This document shows, one piece after another, positions 43,732 through 52,191 of a stretch of 59,318 bases of DNA (the first letter of the stretch is position 1; each line of letters opens with the position of its first letter). Origin of the DNA: an uncultured Clostridium sp. (GTDB lineage: Bacteria > Bacillota > Clostridia > TANB77 > CAG-508); NCBI GenBank assembly GCA_945946655.1, contig CAMEWM010000006.1:1-59318 (forward strand). The letters are read 5' to 3'. The position numbers and the translations under genes are program-made. The notes under the pieces were generated by a model. That model saw only the letters and a list, made by a program, of their open reading frames with translations, was not told the origin of the DNA and ran no database searches.

Positions 43732-44328
43732 ATGAACAAAGAAGAATTAGCAAAGATAAAGGAAAAAGCTCTTGAAGAACATATACCAATTATAATGGAT
43801 GATACATTAGACGTAATTGCTAAAATATTAACGGAAAAGAAACCGGATAAGATATTAGAAATAGGTACTGCTGTAGGATATTCGGCAATATGCTTCTCGG
43901 AATACTTAAAAGAAAATGGTAGAATAGATACAATTGAAAGAGATGAGCAAAGAGAAGCGGAAGCTAGAGAAAACATAAAAAAAGTTGGAGTAGAAGATAA
44001 AATAAAATTGTATAAAGGTGATGCAGTAGAAATTTTACCAACCTTAAATGAAAAATATGATGTTGTATTTATTGATGCAGCAAAAGGAAAATATCCTTTC
44101 TTTTTGGAGCAAGCATTGCGAATGCTTAAAGATGATGGAATAATTTTAGCAGACAACATTTTATATAAAGGTTATGTAATGAGCAATTATAATAAGCATA
44201 AACAACGTACAGCAGTAACACATTTAAGACAATATATAAAAGCAACAACAGAAAATCCAGAATTAGAAACAAAAATTTTAGAAGTTGGAGATGGACTTGC
44301 CATATCTAAAAAAATAAAAGGAGAATAA
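43732..44328 (+). CDS. trmR: O-methyltransferase, likely tRNA 5-hydroxyuridine methyltransferase TrmR (YrrM)
   Basis: SAM-dependent methyltransferase of the COG4122 family. Motif I ILEIGTAVGYSAICF near residue 41, the metal-binding aspartate block VVFIDAAKGKY near 106, and ADNILYKGYV near 140. The B. subtilis homologue YrrM (TrmR) makes 5-methoxyuridine at tRNA position 34 from ho5U. The next gene, a U32 peptidase homologue 2 bases downstream, is the family that forms ho5U, supporting this assignment over a generic catechol methyltransferase. 198 residues. AAAGGA precedes the ATG. Confidence 0.88.
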   Translation: MNKEELAKIKEKALEEHIPIIMDDTLDVIAKILTEKKPDKILEIGTAVGYSAICFSEYLKENGRIDTIERDEQREAEARENIKKVGVEDKIKLYKGDAVEILPTLNEKYDVVFIDAAKGKYPFFLEQALRMLKDDGIILADNILYKGYVMSNYNKHKQRTAVTHLRQYIKATTENPELETKILEVGDGLAISKKIKGE

Positions 44329-44330
44329 AT

Positions 44331-45566
44331 ATGAAGAAACCAGAATTATTAGCTCCAGCAGGATCATTTGAAAAAGCAAAAGTTGCTTTTATGTATGGAG
44401 CAGATGCAGTGTATTGTGGTACAGCATCACTATCATTAAGAAGCAGAGCAGAAGTAGATGATAATGATTTAGAAAAGACAATAGAATATGCTCATTCAAT
44501 AGGAAAAAAAGTATATGCAGCTTTAAATATTTATGCATGGGACACAAATTATGAAGAAATAGAAAAACAAGTAAAAATGCTAGATAGAGTTCATGTAGAT
44601 GCAATAATTGCTTCAGATGGAGGAGTAATTCAAAAAATTAAAGAAATAGCTCCAAACATAGATATACATGTAAGTACTCAGGCTAATGTCGTAAGCTATC
44701 ATGCAGCCAAGTTTTGGTATGATAATGGAGCGAAAAGAGTAATTCTTGGAAGAGAAACAAGCAAAGATCAAATAGAAGAGATAATGAATAACAAGCCTGA
44801 AGATTTAGAGGTAGAAATGTTTATACATGGTGCACTATGCTGGGCTTATTCAGGAAGATGCTTTCTAAGTGAATATTTATCTTGTAGATCTGCAAATTTG
44901 GGAGACTGCTCACAAAGTTGTAGATGGGCTTATAATATGTATCTAGAAGAAAAGAATAATCCGGGAAATTTAATGCCAGTAGAAACTGATGAAAATGGAA
45001 CATATATATTATCTTCAAAAGATTTATGCTTAATAAAAGAAATTCCTCAAATTGTAGAAATGGGAGTAGATAGTTTAAAAATAGAAGGAAGACTAAAAAC
45101 AGAATATTATTTAGCAAGTGTAGTAAATGTATATAGGAATGCAATAGATGATTATATGAAAAATCCAGAAGGATATGATTATACAAAGTACTTAAAAGAA
45201 CTAGAAAAAGTAAAAACAAGAGGACTTACAACATTTTATTTTAATGATAGAAACAACAAAGACTTTCAAGAATATGAAGGCAAACAATACAATCCAGATT
45301 ATGAATTTGGTGGAAAAATTTTAGAAGATAAATCAAAAAATGAGCAGGTATTAATTGAAATAAAAAATAAATTGAGTATTGGAGATTTATTAGAACTGAT
45401 TGTACCAGATGATATAGAAGTAAGAGCATTCAAAATAGAAAAACTATATGATAGTGAAACAGGAGAAGAGATACAGACTGTAAATCCTGGAAAGTTAGGG
45501 CAAACAGTCAAATTATTAATTCCATTTGAAGTAAAAAAAGGCTGGATATTAAGGAGAAAAAAGTAA
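44331..45566 (+). CDS. U32 family protein, likely tRNA hydroxylation protein TrhP
   Basis: A 411-residue U32 family protein: N-terminal TIM-barrel-like part (PELLAPAGSFEKAKVAF start), the U32 signature EMFIHGALCWAYSGRCFLSE near 163, and cysteines in SCRSANLGDCSQSC near 184 likely to hold an iron-sulfur cluster. The B. subtilis yrrMNO cluster links these proteins to 5-hydroxyuridine synthesis in tRNA using prephenate-derived chemistry. Only one U32 gene follows trmR here, where B. subtilis has two. A GGAGAA ribosome binding site overlaps the end of trmR, indicating coupling. Confidence 0.87.
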   Translation: MKKPELLAPAGSFEKAKVAFMYGADAVYCGTASLSLRSRAEVDDNDLEKTIEYAHSIGKKVYAALNIYAWDTNYEEIEKQVKMLDRVHVDAIIASDGGVIQKIKEIAPNIDIHVSTQANVVSYHAAKFWYDNGAKRVILGRETSKDQIEEIMNNKPEDLEVEMFIHGALCWAYSGRCFLSEYLSCRSANLGDCSQSCRWAYNMYLEEKNNPGNLMPVETDENGTYILSSKDLCLIKEIPQIVEMGVDSLKIEGRLKTEYYLASVVNVYRNAIDDYMKNPEGYDYTKYLKELEKVKTRGLTTFYFNDRNNKDFQEYEGKQYNPDYEFGGKILEDKSKNEQVLIEIKNKLSIGDLLELIVPDDIEVRAFKIEKLYDSETGEEIQTVNPGKLGQTVKLLIPFEVKKGWILRRKK

Positions 45567-45582
45567 AATTCGAAATTATGAA

Positions 45583-45608
45583 AAAGCGTAAAAATAGATT
45601 TACGCTTT
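45583..45608. terminator. bidirectional intrinsic terminator
   Basis: AAAGCGTAAA / TTTACGCTTT 10-bp stem with a short loop between the convergent U32 and DUF368 genes. The plus-strand tail is only CTTAGC, so it acts more clearly on one strand. Confidence 0.65.
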
Positions 45609-45617
45609 CTTAGCAAT

Positions 45618-46436
45618 TTATATATTTTGTTCTTCATATGTAGATAATTTGTAAGAAATCATGGTTGAAATAATTAATAAAATGATAGATAGAATCCCAA
45701 TAAAATCAAAAGAAAAACCTGGATATAGCACAAAAATAGATCCTAAAGTAAAACCAATTATAGCATAAAAAGTGGCTTCATGATATTTATGAAGTAATAT
45801 CGTAATTATTTTTAACCATAAAATGCTACCAAACAAAATACCAATACACATAGGCAATAGAATACGAATATTAAGTAAAGAAATAGCAGTAAGATATTCT
45901 GAATAAACTCCTAGACACATCAAGATAATTGTATTACTAATACCTGGTACAACAATTCCAATTGACATTATAAAACCGGCAAAAATTAAGTATAACTTGT
46001 TAGAAGCAATATTACTAACATAATTTCCTAAGTTAAAATGCCTTTCGATAATTATTAAAATAATTCCAAAAAAGAAAGAGATGAACAATGGAATTATTTT
46101 TTTTACTTGAATACACTTATTAGGGGATGCTTGTTTTAATAATGCAGGGATAGTACCCAGTATAAGACCAATAAAAGCAAAGCAAGATTGAACTTTATAA
46201 GTAGAGAATAAATATTTTATAATATTTCCAAAAAGAACGATTCCAATAATTCCCCCAAGCCCTATGGTCAACAAAAATAAGGTATTTTTCTTGATGTCCT
46301 TAAAAAAATAAATAATACTATTAACTAAGTTTTCATAGATACCAAATATTACACAAAACACTCCACCACTTACACCTGGTAAAATAGCACCACATCCAAT
46401 AAAAATGCCAATTAAAAAATTATAAAAGTATTTCAT
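45618..46436 (-). CDS. DUF368 membrane protein (undecaprenyl-phosphate translocase, PopT type)
   Basis: A 272-residue polytopic protein with about eight helices. The start block NFLIGIFIGCGAILPGVSGG (near residue 5) and the second inverted GIVVPGISNTIILM (near 175) form the duplicated motif of DUF368. DUF368 proteins were recently shown to recycle undecaprenyl phosphate across the membrane, with the alternative carrier being DedA-type UptA. The frame is open to 46472, but TGGAGG lies just before the ATG at 46436. Confidence 0.88.
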   Translation of the reverse strand: MKYFYNFLIGIFIGCGAILPGVSGGVFCVIFGIYENLVNSIIYFFKDIKKNTLFLLTIGLGGIIGIVLFGNIIKYLFSTYKVQSCFAFIGLILGTIPALLKQASPNKCIQVKKIIPLFISFFFGIILIIIERHFNLGNYVSNIASNKLYLIFAGFIMSIGIVVPGISNTIILMCLGVYSEYLTAISLLNIRILLPMCIGILFGSILWLKIITILLHKYHEATFYAIIGFTLGSIFVLYPGFSFDFIGILSIILLIISTMISYKLSTYEEQNI

Positions 46437-46501
46437 AAATATCCTCCAGATGATATAATATATGCAATACATATATATAATATTAGGAAAGAGATGATTA
46501 A

Positions 46502-47578
46502 ATGGAAAAATTAACTTTAAGAGAAAAAGTTGGCCAAATGTTAATTATAAAAATATTTGGAAAAGAAATATCGGATAAAACAAAAAAAATAATAAGAGAT
46601 TATAAAATAGGTGGAGTAATTTTGTATAGAAAAAACTATGACACCTATGATGAAATGTTGAAGATAATAAATGAGATAAAGAAAATAAATAGAGAGAATG
46701 GAAATATTCCGTTATTTATAAGTATCGACCAAGAAGGTGGTAGAGTAAATAGAATGCCATATGAGCTAAAGAATATAAAAAGTGCTGGAAAGCTAGTTGG
46801 TAAAAAAGATGTTGAAGTTGTAAAAGAAGCGGGAAGAACCACTGCAAAAATGTTAAAAGAATCAGGTTTTAATATGAATTATTCGCCTGTACTAGATATA
46901 CAAAGATTTGAAAATGGCCATGCAATAGGAGATAGATGTTATGGAAGAACTGCAGAAGAGGTGAGTAAGAATGGAATTGAAATTATGAAAGAATTATCAA
47001 AAGGTGGAATAATTCCAGTGGTAAAACATTTTCCGGGGCATGGTGCTACAAATAAAGATTCACACTTCTTTTTACCAGTAATTAATAAAAATATAAAAGA
47101 ATTAGAAAATGAAGATATAATCCCTTTTAAAAAAGCGATAGGACAAAATGCGGAAGTTATTATGGTAGGGCATTTAATGATAAAGGACGTAGATAGTAAA
47201 AATCCAGCATCATTATCTAAAAAAATAATAAATGATTATCTAAGAAATAACTATCAATATAAAGGTATAATAATGACAGATGATTTAAAAATGAGAGCTA
47301 TTAGTTTAAAATATGGTTATGTAAGGGCAGCTTTGAAGGCTTGTAAAGCCGGAGATGACATAATAATGATTGGAGCATCTTACAATACCATAATTAGAGT
47401 AATAAAAAAGATAGAGAAAAACATAGAAAGCAGAAAAATAGATATTAATGACATAAATAAAAGAGTTGAAAGGATTATGAAATTGAAAGAAAAATACAAG
47501 ATTTCAGATGAACCAGCAAAAGGATGTAACATTGAAGAGATTAATAAAAGAATAGAACAGATAAATTTAAATTTGTAG
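46502..47578 (+). CDS. nagZ: beta-N-acetylhexosaminidase (GH3, NagZ-like)
   Basis: Family 3 glycoside hydrolase of peptidoglycan recycling, cleaving GlcNAc from muropeptides. The 358-residue protein has SIDQEGGRVNRM near 76, the NagZ catalytic loop KHFPGHGATNKDSH near 176 (His as acid/base with Asp) and the nucleophile in IIMTDDLKMRAI near 257. There is no signal peptide or C-terminal domain, so it is cytoplasmic or released, in contrast with secreted Bacillus NagZ. AAAGAGATG precedes the ATG. Divergent from the DUF368 gene. Confidence 0.92.
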   Translation: MEKLTLREKVGQMLIIKIFGKEISDKTKKIIRDYKIGGVILYRKNYDTYDEMLKIINEIKKINRENGNIPLFISIDQEGGRVNRMPYELKNIKSAGKLVGKKDVEVVKEAGRTTAKMLKESGFNMNYSPVLDIQRFENGHAIGDRCYGRTAEEVSKNGIEIMKELSKGGIIPVVKHFPGHGATNKDSHFFLPVINKNIKELENEDIIPFKKAIGQNAEVIMVGHLMIKDVDSKNPASLSKKIINDYLRNNYQYKGIIMTDDLKMRAISLKYGYVRAALKACKAGDDIIMIGASYNTIIRVIKKIEKNIESRKIDINDINKRVERIMKLKEKYKISDEPAKGCNIEEINKRIEQINLNL

Positions 47579-47588
47579 ATTCTAAAAA

Positions 47589-47618
47589 TTGACATATTAT
47601 GTTAATTTGATATATAAT
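47589..47618 (+). promoter_or_regulatory. near-consensus sigma-A promoter of the orphan gene
   Basis: A perfect TTGACA (47589-47594) and perfect TATAAT (47613-47618) with an 18-base spacer, the closest to consensus seen in this window. Confidence 0.7.
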
Positions 47619-47654
47619 AAATATAGGTGCAATAGTAATATGGGTTATAATAAG

Positions 47655-47665
47655 TCATGGAGTCA
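47655..47665 (+). repeat. left copy of an 11-bp inverted repeat flanking the orphan gene
   Basis: TCATGGAGTCA here matches the complement of TGACTCCGTGA at 48386-48396 (10 of 11 positions). The pair brackets the orphan gene. Confidence 0.4.
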
Positions 47666-47681
47666 GTTAGGAGGAATCAAA

Positions 47682-48374
47682 ATGATTATTATACCATCAT
47701 ATTTACGAGAAACAGCAGAGAAACTGAATCAAGTAATGAAAATGAGACTTGCAGAAAGGCCTCATAACAAAGAATTACAGGCAAATAGCAGAAAAATCAA
47801 AAAAATCATCAATGAACTACAAGAAGATGGTTCTCCATCAGGAGACTATTATGTCGATATGCTAAATATAATGGATGAAATCATCAAAATCTCTGATACA
47901 CTATCTTTTAAAGATTATCAGAGAGTGTTTATGAGAACAGATGTAGAGGAAGAACTAATCGATGAGCTACAGTATGCAGCAGTTGTACATTTGGAAATGT
48001 TAGCAGACGTTGAGATGATGCTTAAGATAATAAAAGATCCAGGTACAGCTATTGAAAAGGTTGATTTTTATTGTGATTCTAGGGAATTCAAGCTTGTAAA
48101 AACTGAAAAGCTATGGCAAAACATAGCTGTAGATTCAGGAACTGCTTATGATTTAACAAGTGATGCGGTTGGTATGCCGCACTTTAACCACATCAAAGTC
48201 TTTTTTCGTATCACCTATAAAAGTTGCGATGATGCTGGAAATTTCGTGAAAAAAGTAAAGCAGCATCTTATTGAAGTACTCGGAGAGGAAAGATTTGAGA
48301 GCAAGAAGAAGGCTTTTGAAAAATTATTTAAATTAGGTGTGATTGGAACATATTACATCTACGTACCAAGTTAA
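47682..48374 (+). CDS. orphan protein of atypical composition
   Basis: I do not recognise this 230-residue soluble protein. It is mixed helix/strand, starts MIIIPSYLRETAEKLNQVM and ends in a globular region with PHFNHIKVFFRITYKSC and GVIGTYYIYVPS. The long upstream open frame is disregarded because AGGAGG sits just before the ATG at 47682. Codon use differs from its neighbours: ATC for Ile and CTG/CGT/CGA are frequent, while nearby genes use almost only ATA/TTA/AGA. It has a near-consensus promoter, flanking inverted repeats and its own terminator-like hairpin, all consistent with acquired DNA. Confidence 0.75.
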   Translation: MIIIPSYLRETAEKLNQVMKMRLAERPHNKELQANSRKIKKIINELQEDGSPSGDYYVDMLNIMDEIIKISDTLSFKDYQRVFMRTDVEEELIDELQYAAVVHLEMLADVEMMLKIIKDPGTAIEKVDFYCDSREFKLVKTEKLWQNIAVDSGTAYDLTSDAVGMPHFNHIKVFFRITYKSCDDAGNFVKKVKQHLIEVLGEERFESKKKAFEKLFKLGVIGTYYIYVPS

Positions 48375-48385
48375 CTCAGACAGTT

Positions 48386-48396
48386 TGACTCCGTGA
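48386..48396 (-). repeat. right copy of the 11-bp inverted repeat
   Basis: TGACTCCGTGA lies 11 bases after the orphan gene stop and is the inverted partner of 47655-47665. Confidence 0.4.
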
Positions 48397-48409
48397 TTAA
48401 CCCAGCACA

Positions 48410-48436
48410 ATAGGCGACCAGTAATAGGTCGCCTAT
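48410..48436 (+). terminator. GC-rich stem-loop after the orphan gene
   Basis: ATAGGCGACC / GGTCGCCTAT, 10-bp perfect stem with a 7-base loop. The following ATAATAATATAT lacks a T-run, so termination would depend on the strong stem. Confidence 0.6.
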
Positions 48437-48529
48437 AATAATATATAAAATAAAAAATAAAATAGGTCATGCACAAACTAAAATTTCTAAACATATATTG
48501 TGGTATAGTGAAAAAGTGGAGGTGCTTAT

Positions 48530-49228
48530 ATGCTAGCCATTTCTGTTATGGGATTTTTAAATTTCTTGCAAACGGCAGTATTTGTTGTTGGATATATATC
48601 GAACAATAATTTATTTCCCGAACCATTAACAGGAGAAGAAGAAAAAATATATTTAGAGAGATTATCAAAAGGCGACGAAGAAGCTAAAAATATATTAATA
48701 GAAAGAAATTTGAGATTAGTGGCGCATGTATGTAAAAAATATGCATCAACAAATGTAGACTTAGAAGACCTTATTTCAATAGGAACAATAGGTTTGATAA
48801 AAGGTATAAATAGCTTTAATCTAGACAAGGGTGCTAGGCTTTCAACTTATGTTTCAAGATGTATAGACAATGAAATTTTAATGTATTTAAGAAGTACTAG
48901 AAAATTAGGAGCAGAAGTATATTTAGAAGATACAATAGGCAAAGACAAAGATGATAATACAGTTACACTAAAAGAAGTGCTGGAAAATAATGAAAAAAAT
49001 ATAGAAGATGAAGTTGATTTAAAATTTAAAGTAAAGAGATTATATGAAAAGATTAAGGAAGTACTTAAAGATAGGGAAAAGACAATAATAGAGTTGAGAT
49101 TTGGACTGAATGGAGGAAAGCCCAAAACTCAAAAACAAATTGCAAAAATGATGGGAATCTCAAGAAGTTATGTATCACGTATAGAGACAAAAGCTATAGG
49201 CAAACTTTCAAAGGAATTTAGGGAATAA
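48530..49228 (+). CDS. sigK: sporulation sigma factor sigma-K
   Basis: Mother-cell late sporulation sigma factor. A pro-sequence with a hydrophobic stretch (residues about 5-24: MGFLNFLQTAVFVVGYISNN) precedes sigma region 1.2/2 (PLTGEEEKIYLERLSKGDEEAKNILIERNLRL), and regions 3-4 end with a helix-turn-helix (TQKQIAKMMGISRSYVSRIE). The 232-residue gene is continuous, without the skin-type insertion that splits sigK in some spore formers. GGAGGTG lies before the ATG. Its activation would follow SpoIVB, encoded at 17933. Confidence 0.93.
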   Translation: MLAISVMGFLNFLQTAVFVVGYISNNNLFPEPLTGEEEKIYLERLSKGDEEAKNILIERNLRLVAHVCKKYASTNVDLEDLISIGTIGLIKGINSFNLDKGARLSTYVSRCIDNEILMYLRSTRKLGAEVYLEDTIGKDKDDNTVTLKEVLENNEKNIEDEVDLKFKVKRLYEKIKEVLKDREKTIIELRFGLNGGKPKTQKQIAKMMGISRSYVSRIETKAIGKLSKEFRE

Positions 49229-49244
49229 AATAAATAGAAATCAT

Positions 49245-49288
49245 AGTGTGCAAATTCGATAAAATTTTGAATTACACACTTATTTTTT
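49245..49288 (+). terminator. intrinsic terminator of sigK
   Basis: AGTGTG-C-AAATTC pairs with GAATT-A-CACACT around an 11-base loop, then TATTTTTTGC. Confidence 0.7.
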
Positions 49289-49325
49289 GCAAATGAAAAC
49301 TATCATTTTAGATATAAAATAATTA

Positions 49326-49354
49326 TTGATACAATTTTATATTTGATATATAAT
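49326..49354 (+). promoter_or_regulatory. sigma-A-like promoter of the DUF362 gene
   Basis: TTGATA (49326-49331) and TATAAT (49349-49354), 17-base spacer. Confidence 0.6.
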
Positions 49355-49400
49355 AACGAGGAAAGATATAAAAAATCTATAACTTGAAGGGAGTTATGTT

Positions 49401-50264
49401 ATGGAAAAATCCAAAGTTTATTTTTCAAAAGAGATATCAAAAGAAAATTTAGTAAAAATGTATGATTGTTTAAATGTAAAGCTACCAGGGAAAATTGCTG
49501 TTAAAGTCCATTCTGGAGAAGATGGAAATCAGAATTATCTAAAACCAGAATTTATGAAAGATATTATAGAACATGTAAATGGCACAATTGTAGAATGTAA
49601 TACTGCATATGAAGGAGCTAGAAATACAACAGAAAAACACAAAGAGTTAATGAAAAAGCATAAGTGGTCTGAATTTTATGATGTAGATATTATGGATTCT
49701 GATGGTGAAATGGAATTGAGTATTCCAGAAGGTAAAGTAATTAAAGTAAACTATGTAGGAGAGCATCTAAAAAACTATGATTCTATGCTTGTTATATCTC
49801 ATTTTAAAGGGCATCCAATGGGGGGCTTTGGCGGAGCATTAAAAAATATTTCAATAGGAGTTGCTTCATCACATGGCAAGGCTTATATACATGGAGCTGG
49901 AAATCCTGAGAATATTTGGACTGCAGACCATAATGCTTTCTTAGAAGCAATGGCAGATGCAGATAAATCTATAATGAACTATTTTAAGGATAATATAGTT
50001 TTTATAAATATTATGTGTAATATGTCAGTTGATTGTGACTGTTGTGCAAAAGCAGAAGATCCATGTATGAAAGACATAGGAATACTTGCATCAACTGACC
50101 CCGTAGCTCTTGATCAAGCCTGTATTGACCTTGTATACAATTCAAAAGATCCAGGCAGGAATCATCTAATAGAAAGAATCGAATCAAGGAACGGAATTCA
50201 TACAATAGAAGCAGCAAATGAAATAGGAGTCGGCTCTAGAGAATATGAACTAAATGAATTATAG
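49401..50264 (+). CDS. DUF362 domain protein
   Basis: A 287-residue cytoplasmic protein of the DUF362 family, recognisable from KIAVKVHSGEDGNQNYLKP near 31, the VISHFKGHPMGGFGGALKNI block near 132 and the CDCC-x7-C motif near 213 (DCDCCAKAEDPC), which may bind a metal or an iron-sulfur cluster. The extra ferredoxin domain found in some DUF362 members is absent. Function unknown; often annotated as an iron-sulfur binding protein. AAGGGAG precedes the ATG. Its promoter and terminator make it monocistronic. Confidence 0.87.
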   Translation: MEKSKVYFSKEISKENLVKMYDCLNVKLPGKIAVKVHSGEDGNQNYLKPEFMKDIIEHVNGTIVECNTAYEGARNTTEKHKELMKKHKWSEFYDVDIMDSDGEMELSIPEGKVIKVNYVGEHLKNYDSMLVISHFKGHPMGGFGGALKNISIGVASSHGKAYIHGAGNPENIWTADHNAFLEAMADADKSIMNYFKDNIVFINIMCNMSVDCDCCAKAEDPCMKDIGILASTDPVALDQACIDLVYNSKDPGRNHLIERIESRNGIHTIEAANEIGVGSREYELNEL

Positions 50265-50270
50265 AAAGTA

Positions 50271-50304
50271 AAGTAGTAGCCTTATATTCAGGCTACTACT
50301 TTTG
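50271..50304 (+). terminator. intrinsic terminator of the DUF362 gene
   Basis: AAGTAGTAGCCT / AGGCTACTACTT, 12-bp perfect stem with a 7-base loop, then TTGC. Confidence 0.8.
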
Positions 50305-50353
50305 CAAAATATGGTAATTCAAAATAGGTAGGACACAAAATGGTCAAAAAAAG

Positions 50354-50382
50354 TTGAAAAAAAAAGGATAATGGAGTATAAT
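50354..50382 (+). promoter_or_regulatory. promoter of the GT8/PlsC block
   Basis: TTGAAA (50354-50359) and TATAAT (50377-50382), 17-base spacer, 36 bases before the first GT8 gene. The following genes are closely spaced. Confidence 0.65.
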
Positions 50383-50418
50383 ACATACGATATATTAGGA
50401 ATATAAATAGAGGAAAAA

Positions 50419-51237
50419 ATGATAAATTTACTTTTATGTGGAAATAATAAGGTGTTTGATGGTGCACTTACAGAATTAATATCTATTACCAATAAAACTA
50501 AAGAACCTATAAATTGTTATATATTTACTATGGATGTATCAAGAATAAATTCCGAATTTATATCTATGACAGATAAGCAAGTTGAATTTTTGAACAAAAT
50601 AGTTAAAGAAAAGAATAAAGAGAATAAAGTTATCAAGATAGATGTAACAGATTTATATGAAAAAGAATTCGGACATGGTAAGAATGAAAATGCATATTGT
50701 ACTCCTTATACTTTACTAAGACTAATGGCAGACTTGATACCGGAGATTCCTGATAAAATATTATATTTAGATATTGATATGATGGTGGCTAAAGATATTT
50801 CGGAATTGTACAATATAGATATTTCTGAATACGAATATGCAGCAGTTCGAGAAAAATATGGCTCAAAGATAATAAGACCAGATTATATTAATGCAGGAAT
50901 GTTATTATTAAACATGAAAAAAATAAAAGAAACAGGACTGCTTGAAAAAGCTAGAGAATTAATAAAGAAAAGGAAATTACCTTTTGCAGACCAAGATGCA
51001 ATATTTTGGTCAACAAGTAAGAAATTATTATTGCCAAGGAAATACAATGAACAATCTAAATTTAATAGAGAGGATACAGTAATCTGTCATTTCTGTAAGA
51101 GGCTTATGTTGTTACCATATCCACATACAGAAAATTATAAACAATGGCAAGTAGATGAGATTCATAAGTTCCTTAAATGTTATGCTTTTGATGATGATTT
51201 AAATGAATATATAAAATTAAAAAAGGAGTTAAAATAG
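50419..51237 (+). CDS. family 8 glycosyltransferase (first of two)
   Basis: A 272-residue retaining GT-A enzyme of family GT8: N-terminal INLLLCGNNKVFDGALTEL, the metal-binding DxD in ILYLDIDMMVAKDISELY near 115, the acceptor-site NAGMLLLN near 158 and a DQDAIFW block near 194. Related enzymes transfer Glc or Gal from UDP-sugars. The GxK helix at the C-terminus is not obvious. AGAGGAAA precedes the ATG. It starts a probable four-gene block with the next three genes. Confidence 0.87.
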   Translation: MINLLLCGNNKVFDGALTELISITNKTKEPINCYIFTMDVSRINSEFISMTDKQVEFLNKIVKEKNKENKVIKIDVTDLYEKEFGHGKNENAYCTPYTLLRLMADLIPEIPDKILYLDIDMMVAKDISELYNIDISEYEYAAVREKYGSKIIRPDYINAGMLLLNMKKIKETGLLEKARELIKKRKLPFADQDAIFWSTSKKLLLPRKYNEQSKFNREDTVICHFCKRLMLLPYPHTENYKQWQVDEIHKFLKCYAFDDDLNEYIKLKKELK

Positions 51238-51252
51238 AAAAGGGGAAAATAA

Positions 51253-52188
51253 ATGAAAAAAGAATTAAAAGAAATACCAATATTTTTTGCAATAGATGAT
51301 CAATATATACCTTTTTTAGCAGTGGCATTAAAATCATTAATAGAGAATGCCAATAAGGATTACAAATATTTAATTAAAGTATTGCATACAAATGTACAAG
51401 AAGATCATATGAAACAAATAAGAAAATATGAAAATGAAAATGTCAATATAGAATTTGTTGACTTAAGTTATTATATAGAAAGAGTACAAGATAAACTATA
51501 TACACGTGACTACTATACAAATACAACATATTTTAGATTGTTTTTGCCAGAATTATACCCACAATATGATAAAGTGTTATATTTAGATAGTGACATTATA
51601 GTATTAGGAGATATATCAGAATTATATAATACAGATATGGGCACAAATCTGGTTGCAGCTGCACCTGATGATATAATTCAATATAACAAAGTATTCCAAG
51701 ATTATGCTGAGTTAGTAGTTGGGGTGGCAAAATATCAGAACTATTTTAATGCAGGTGTATTATTGATGAACTTAGATGAACTTAGAAAATTTAAGTTTGA
51801 AGAGAAATTTTTATACTTGTTAGGAACAGTTAAATTTTCAGTTGCACAAGACCAAGATTATTTAAACAGATTGTGCAAGGGAAGAGTAAAATTAGTTAGT
51901 CATGATTGGGATGTAATGCCATACGTAAATGATGAAACAAAACCTGAAGATATTAAGTTAATACATTATAATTTTGCATATAAACCATGGCACTTTGAAG
52001 ATGTCACATATAATGAATACTTTTGGAAGTATGCTGAACAAACAGAGTTTTATGATGAGATTATAAAAATAAGAGATAGCTACACTGAAGAAGAAAAATT
52101 CAAAGATAGAGAAGCAGAAAAGCAGTTAGTAGAACTTGCAACAAAAGAGAATGCATGTTCAGGTGATGATAGAATAAATAGGAGATAG
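51253..52188 (+). CDS. family 8 glycosyltransferase (second)
   Basis: A 311-residue GT8 with IPIFFAIDDQYIPFLAVALKSL at residue 8, DxD in VLYLDSDIIVLGDISELY near 110, YFNAGVLLMNLDEL near 164, QDQDYLNRLC near 200 and the late HYNFAYKPWHF block near 238 typical of LgtC/glycogenin-like GT8. It begins 15 bases after the first GT8 gene. The paired GT8 genes are not close copies of each other, so they likely add different sugars or work in sequence. Confidence 0.88.
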   Translation: MKKELKEIPIFFAIDDQYIPFLAVALKSLIENANKDYKYLIKVLHTNVQEDHMKQIRKYENENVNIEFVDLSYYIERVQDKLYTRDYYTNTTYFRLFLPELYPQYDKVLYLDSDIIVLGDISELYNTDMGTNLVAAAPDDIIQYNKVFQDYAELVVGVAKYQNYFNAGVLLMNLDELRKFKFEEKFLYLLGTVKFSVAQDQDYLNRLCKGRVKLVSHDWDVMPYVNDETKPEDIKLIHYNFAYKPWHFEDVTYNEYFWKYAEQTEFYDEIIKIRDSYTEEEKFKDREAEKQLVELATKENACSGDDRINRR

Positions 52189-52191
52189 TTT

